From NCBI GenBank assembly GCA_003024985.2, contig PXIH01S0061954.1: a stretch of 10,030 bases of DNA. One strand, written 5' to 3'. A program made the position numbers and the translations under genes. Of this stretch, positions 8,457 through 10,030 are shown piece by piece; positions within the stretch are counted from its first letter, which is position 1; every line of letters starts with the position of its first letter. The stretch comes from Euperipatoides rowelli (lineage: Eukaryota; Onychophora; Udeonychophora; Euonychophora; Peripatopsidae). The notes under the pieces were generated by a model. That model saw only the letters and a program-made list of their open reading frames with translations, was not told the DNA's origin and did not search any database.

Positions 8457-9003
8457 TAGGGTGACCACCCGTCCTAATTTGGGNGGACATGTCCTACAAT
8501 TTCATCATTTGCCCTCCGTCCTCCCTCCCCAGGTCAAAAAACACTAATGTCCTACTTTACAGTTTTTTTAATAAAAATGNAATTTGGTGAGCCTGATAGA
8601 AACGTATATTTTTTTAAAAAAAATGAATGAAGCTTGAAAATTAAACTAGCCTACAAATACAATAAATGAAAATTAATTTTGACTCTTATCACAACTTGTG
8701 GCAACCCAATTGTCACTACTCCATAATTAGCTGAAATATTCAGGAGACGTTAACACACACAGATTTTATGTGCATTCTAGTACCCTACCGTGTTTTTGAC
8801 ATTTGCACATATATTTTTGTCATTACGGTAAAAAATTATATACGGTAGCCTATATATATATACATACAGTACAGTGGCGTCGATAAGCCCCCCCGCAAAC
8901 CCTGCCGAGCAGGGGGCCTCTGTGGGTGCAGGGGGCCCCAAAACCCTTAGTGCCGCCTCTGAATAATGTCCTACTTTGAGCACAGCAATGTCTGGTCACC
9001 CTA
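8457..9003. mobile_element. Element E: non-autonomous hAT-like DNA transposon, 547 bp
   Basis: The ends are exact inverted repeats: TAGGGTGACCA at 8457-8467 and TGGTCACCCTA at 8993-9003. They lie inside a direct repeat of the target (TATTAGAAT, 7-9 bp). Ends of the TAGGGTGACCA type with about 8-bp duplications are known from hAT superfamily elements. The inside repeats the word ATGTCCTAC (near 8490, 8547 and 8966) and carries no transposase, so it is a MITE-type passenger. It sits within element D and carries a smaller insertion. Confidence 0.75.
8872..8961. mobile_element. Element F: 90-bp GC-rich MITE-like element nested in E
   Basis: Left end CAGTGGCGTCGATAAG (8872-8887) and right end CTTAGTGCCGCCTCTG (8946-8961) are imperfect inverted repeats, 12 of 16 matching. 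CAG-start ends with a GGCG core are common in hAT elements. The middle is strongly G/C-rich with a perfect short hairpin CCCTGC-CGA-GCAGGG (about 8901-8915) and two GGGGGCC blocks. No matching 8-bp target duplication is visible at its borders, so it may be an internal part of E or an old insertion with altered flanks. Confidence 0.5.
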
Positions 9004-9010
9004 TTAGAAT
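9002..9010 (+). repeat. Target-site duplication, right copy (element E)
   Basis: TATTAGAAT, matching 8448-8456, directly after the right inverted repeat of element E (2-bp overlap). Confidence 0.75.
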
Positions 9011-9465
9011 GCCCAAACTGGCTTTCGTAATAAACTTTAACATTGGAGGCTTTATGCCCGTTAATATTAATGGATGTGTACTTTTTAAATCTTTGTTATT
9101 TCAAAGCTTTAATATATTACTTTTGAACTTTTCAATATCAAATTATGAACTATGAAAATATTTTTTCTGTTTCTGGAATAGTCTTTAATTAAAGCTATTA
9201 ATATCTGGATTATTGAAACTGAATTATTACCTATTTATTTAATTGCTAAAAAAACGTTACTTGTTAATTATTGTATTAATTGTCTCCATGATATTATTTG
9301 TTTATTATATAATTGTGTGAAAAAAGAGAGTTTGTTATATTTATAATTTTCTTCTTAATTCTTTGAGGTAATAGAGAATCTACCTATTATTCTCTTAATT
9401 ATATAATCTTTCTGTATGATGATTTATTTTGTAATAAAGAATATTTGTTGGGAGAAGTCCCCTTC
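9011..9465 (+). other. 3' half of element D, no gene recognised
   Basis: Very AT-rich sequence with no frame that I recognise, ending in AATAAA and the A tail. It reads like a 3' UTR, which fits a retroposed mRNA. Confidence 0.45.
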
Positions 9466-9473
9466 AAAAAAAA

Positions 9474-9490
9474 AAAGATTATTTAGACTA
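9474..9490 (+). repeat. Target-site duplication, right copy (element D)
   Basis: AAAGATTATTTAGACTA, identical to 7721-7737, directly after the A tail. Element A's protein reading resumes through it. Confidence 0.88.
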
Positions 9491-9800
9491 AATTTATTAA
9501 AACCAAGTCTAAGATATATCAGAAATATAATTTTTATATATAAAGAATTAATTAAAAATAATGTAAATAGATACTTTATTCTTAATAACAGAAGTTCTAT
9601 GAGGAAACATAATTTTCAATTAAAACTCCTTTTTGTTAGAGCCCTCTATATTTTAGATCGGTATTCAGAAAGGGTATTTCTTTCTGGAATAACATTCCCA
9701 AACATTTTTTTAGTATGAATTTAAAAAAAGAATTGGATCAATATTTAAAACTAATAGCTGTTTAAGCTTTTCTCTTGTAATTCTATTTGTTGTGTCTTAG
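9474..9800 (+). pseudogene. Element A, piece 3: C-terminus of the CR1/Jockey-like LINE
   Basis: The frame reads KRLFRLNLLKPSLRYIRNII, then IYKELIKNN, FILNNRSS and KHNFQLKLLFVRALYI. After a one-base shift near 9672 another frame gives ISFWNNIPKHFF, then KKELDQYL. This is the usual C-terminal order in CR1/Jockey-group LINEs ('YeeRL..LnL.sL..RR...d....YKil......F..nnR.....HNF.l......r...f...rv...WN.lP..f.....FK..LD.yl'). The second frame stops at TAG 9798-9800. It follows directly from piece 2, which ends with the same RLFRL. Confidence 0.72.
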
Positions 9801-9813
9801 GCATTGTGTTGCC

Positions 9814-9890
9814 CAGTGATGGGCATACTATGGCCCATGGCCTAGATCCGGCCCACTTAGGGTTCTATCTGGCCCGCCACAGATTTTAAA
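9814..9890 (+). mobile_element. One end of an hAT-like element with GGCCC words
   Basis: CAGTGATGGGCATACTATGG, then GGCCCATGG, CCGGCCC and CTGGCCCGCC, is the type of end (CAG..GGGCA.ACT..GGCCC...GGCCCGCC) that I know from widespread animal hAT elements. No inverted partner end was found before the window ends, and the right limit given is only where the GC-rich words stop. The 8 bases before CAG are GTGTTGCC, which would be the left target duplication. Confidence 0.5.
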
Positions 9891-9937
9891 AAACAATAGT
9901 ATACAAAATCTTCAATTTCAATGTTTGGAAAGATTTC

Positions 9938-10030
9938 ATTTATTTATTTATTTATTTCCTTAACCAATTTATTAAAATTGGGTAAAACCGCAAGGTTTTA
10001 TTACAATAATAGCAACATATATATCTAGTA
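9938..10030 (-). mobile_element. Minus-strand retroelement 3' tail, (AAAT)n, running off the window
   Basis: On the + strand ATTT is repeated five times (9938-9957). Read on the minus strand, unique sequence ('...accttgcggttttaccc...') leads into a short (AAAT)n tail. This is how RTE-like LINEs and many SINEs end. Only about 70 bp of body are present, so the family cannot be named, and a plain microsatellite is the alternative. Confidence 0.4.

Larger units (their letters stand above)
7738..9473 (+). mobile_element. Element D: poly(A)-tailed retroposed sequence of unknown source
   Basis: The insert has the marks of LINE-driven retroposition: 17-bp perfect target-site duplications, AATAAA at 9433-9438 and an A11 run at 9466-9476 that merges with the right duplication. 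It starts with a GC-rich, CpG-rich stretch (AGGCGCCACAGGTCGCGC, from 7741), which suits the 5' end of an mRNA. Without the later hAT-like insertion and its 7-bp duplication it is about 1.18 kb. Broken protein-like stretches are seen, for example YDKKWLKEGISNDMTS (about 7837-7885) and SSLTAHHYYKLWTKF (about 7936-7980), interrupted by stops. It is probably a processed pseudogene or a truncated retroelement. I could not identify the source. Confidence 0.75.

Noticed and set aside
8777-8983. 68-residue minus-strand open frame
   Set aside because: Crosses the GC-rich element F inside transposon E; the composition reflects the G/C runs and there is no protein similarity.
7738-9473. A functional gene inside element D
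   Set aside because: Protein-like stretches are short, change frame and contain stops; the flanking duplication and A tail explain the segment as a retrocopy.
1-10030. CRISPR array, phage, toxin-antitoxin or other bacterial system
   Set aside because: No regularly spaced repeats, no operon-like coding density and no ribosome binding sites; splice and poly(A) signals and LINEs show eukaryotic DNA.

Overview
The window reads as animal nuclear DNA, probably arthropod. It is AT-rich, has a spliced eukaryotic gene end with AATAAA signals, carries metazoan-type protein remnants (a COX7A-like protein and a DMRT-like CUE/DMA domain), and most of its length is non-LTR and DNA transposon debris. No bacterial operon, CRISPR array, rRNA or intact tRNA gene was seen. 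The three N bases (8160, 8484, 8580) show draft sequence, so single-base frameshifts may be errors. The arthropod placement is inferred from overall character; nothing in the window fixes the species.

Region 1 (1-1480) holds host genes on the + strand. The last exon of a cytochrome c oxidase subunit 7A-like gene runs from an acceptor at 20-21 to the stop at 249-251, with a poly(A) signal at 431-436. About 380 bp further on lies an unidentified protein with a CUE/DMA-like helical domain, most like the DMA domain of DMRT transcription factors. Its frame breaks near 1260, and the next frame continues with a Ser/Asn/Arg-rich tail to 1395.

Region 2 (about 2000-9800) is a nest of mobile elements. 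The oldest layer, element A, is a decayed CR1/Jockey-like LINE reverse transcriptase on the + strand. Its reading is cut into three pieces (about 2085-2565, about 7505-7737 and 9474-9800) that join in logical protein order. The first gap holds minus-strand retroelement sequence: a 3' end with a 155-bp tandem duplication (B, 2566-3292) and a 4.2-kb two-ORF APE-type LINE (C, 3293 to about 7506). C keeps recognisable zinc-knuckle, endonuclease, RT and C-terminal Cys motifs but has many frameshifts. The second gap holds a poly(A)-tailed retroposed sequence (D, 7738-9473) with a 17-bp perfect target-site duplication. D is interrupted by an hAT-like element (E, 8457-9003), and E contains a 90-bp GC-rich MITE-like element (F, 8872-8961). 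That gives four levels: A contains D, D contains E, E contains F.

Region 3 (9800-10030) holds one end of another hAT-like element (9814) and a minus-strand (AAAT)n retroelement tail that runs off the window.

The genes in the window do not act together as a pathway. The main result is the reconstructed order of insertions. I found no convincing new enzyme system.
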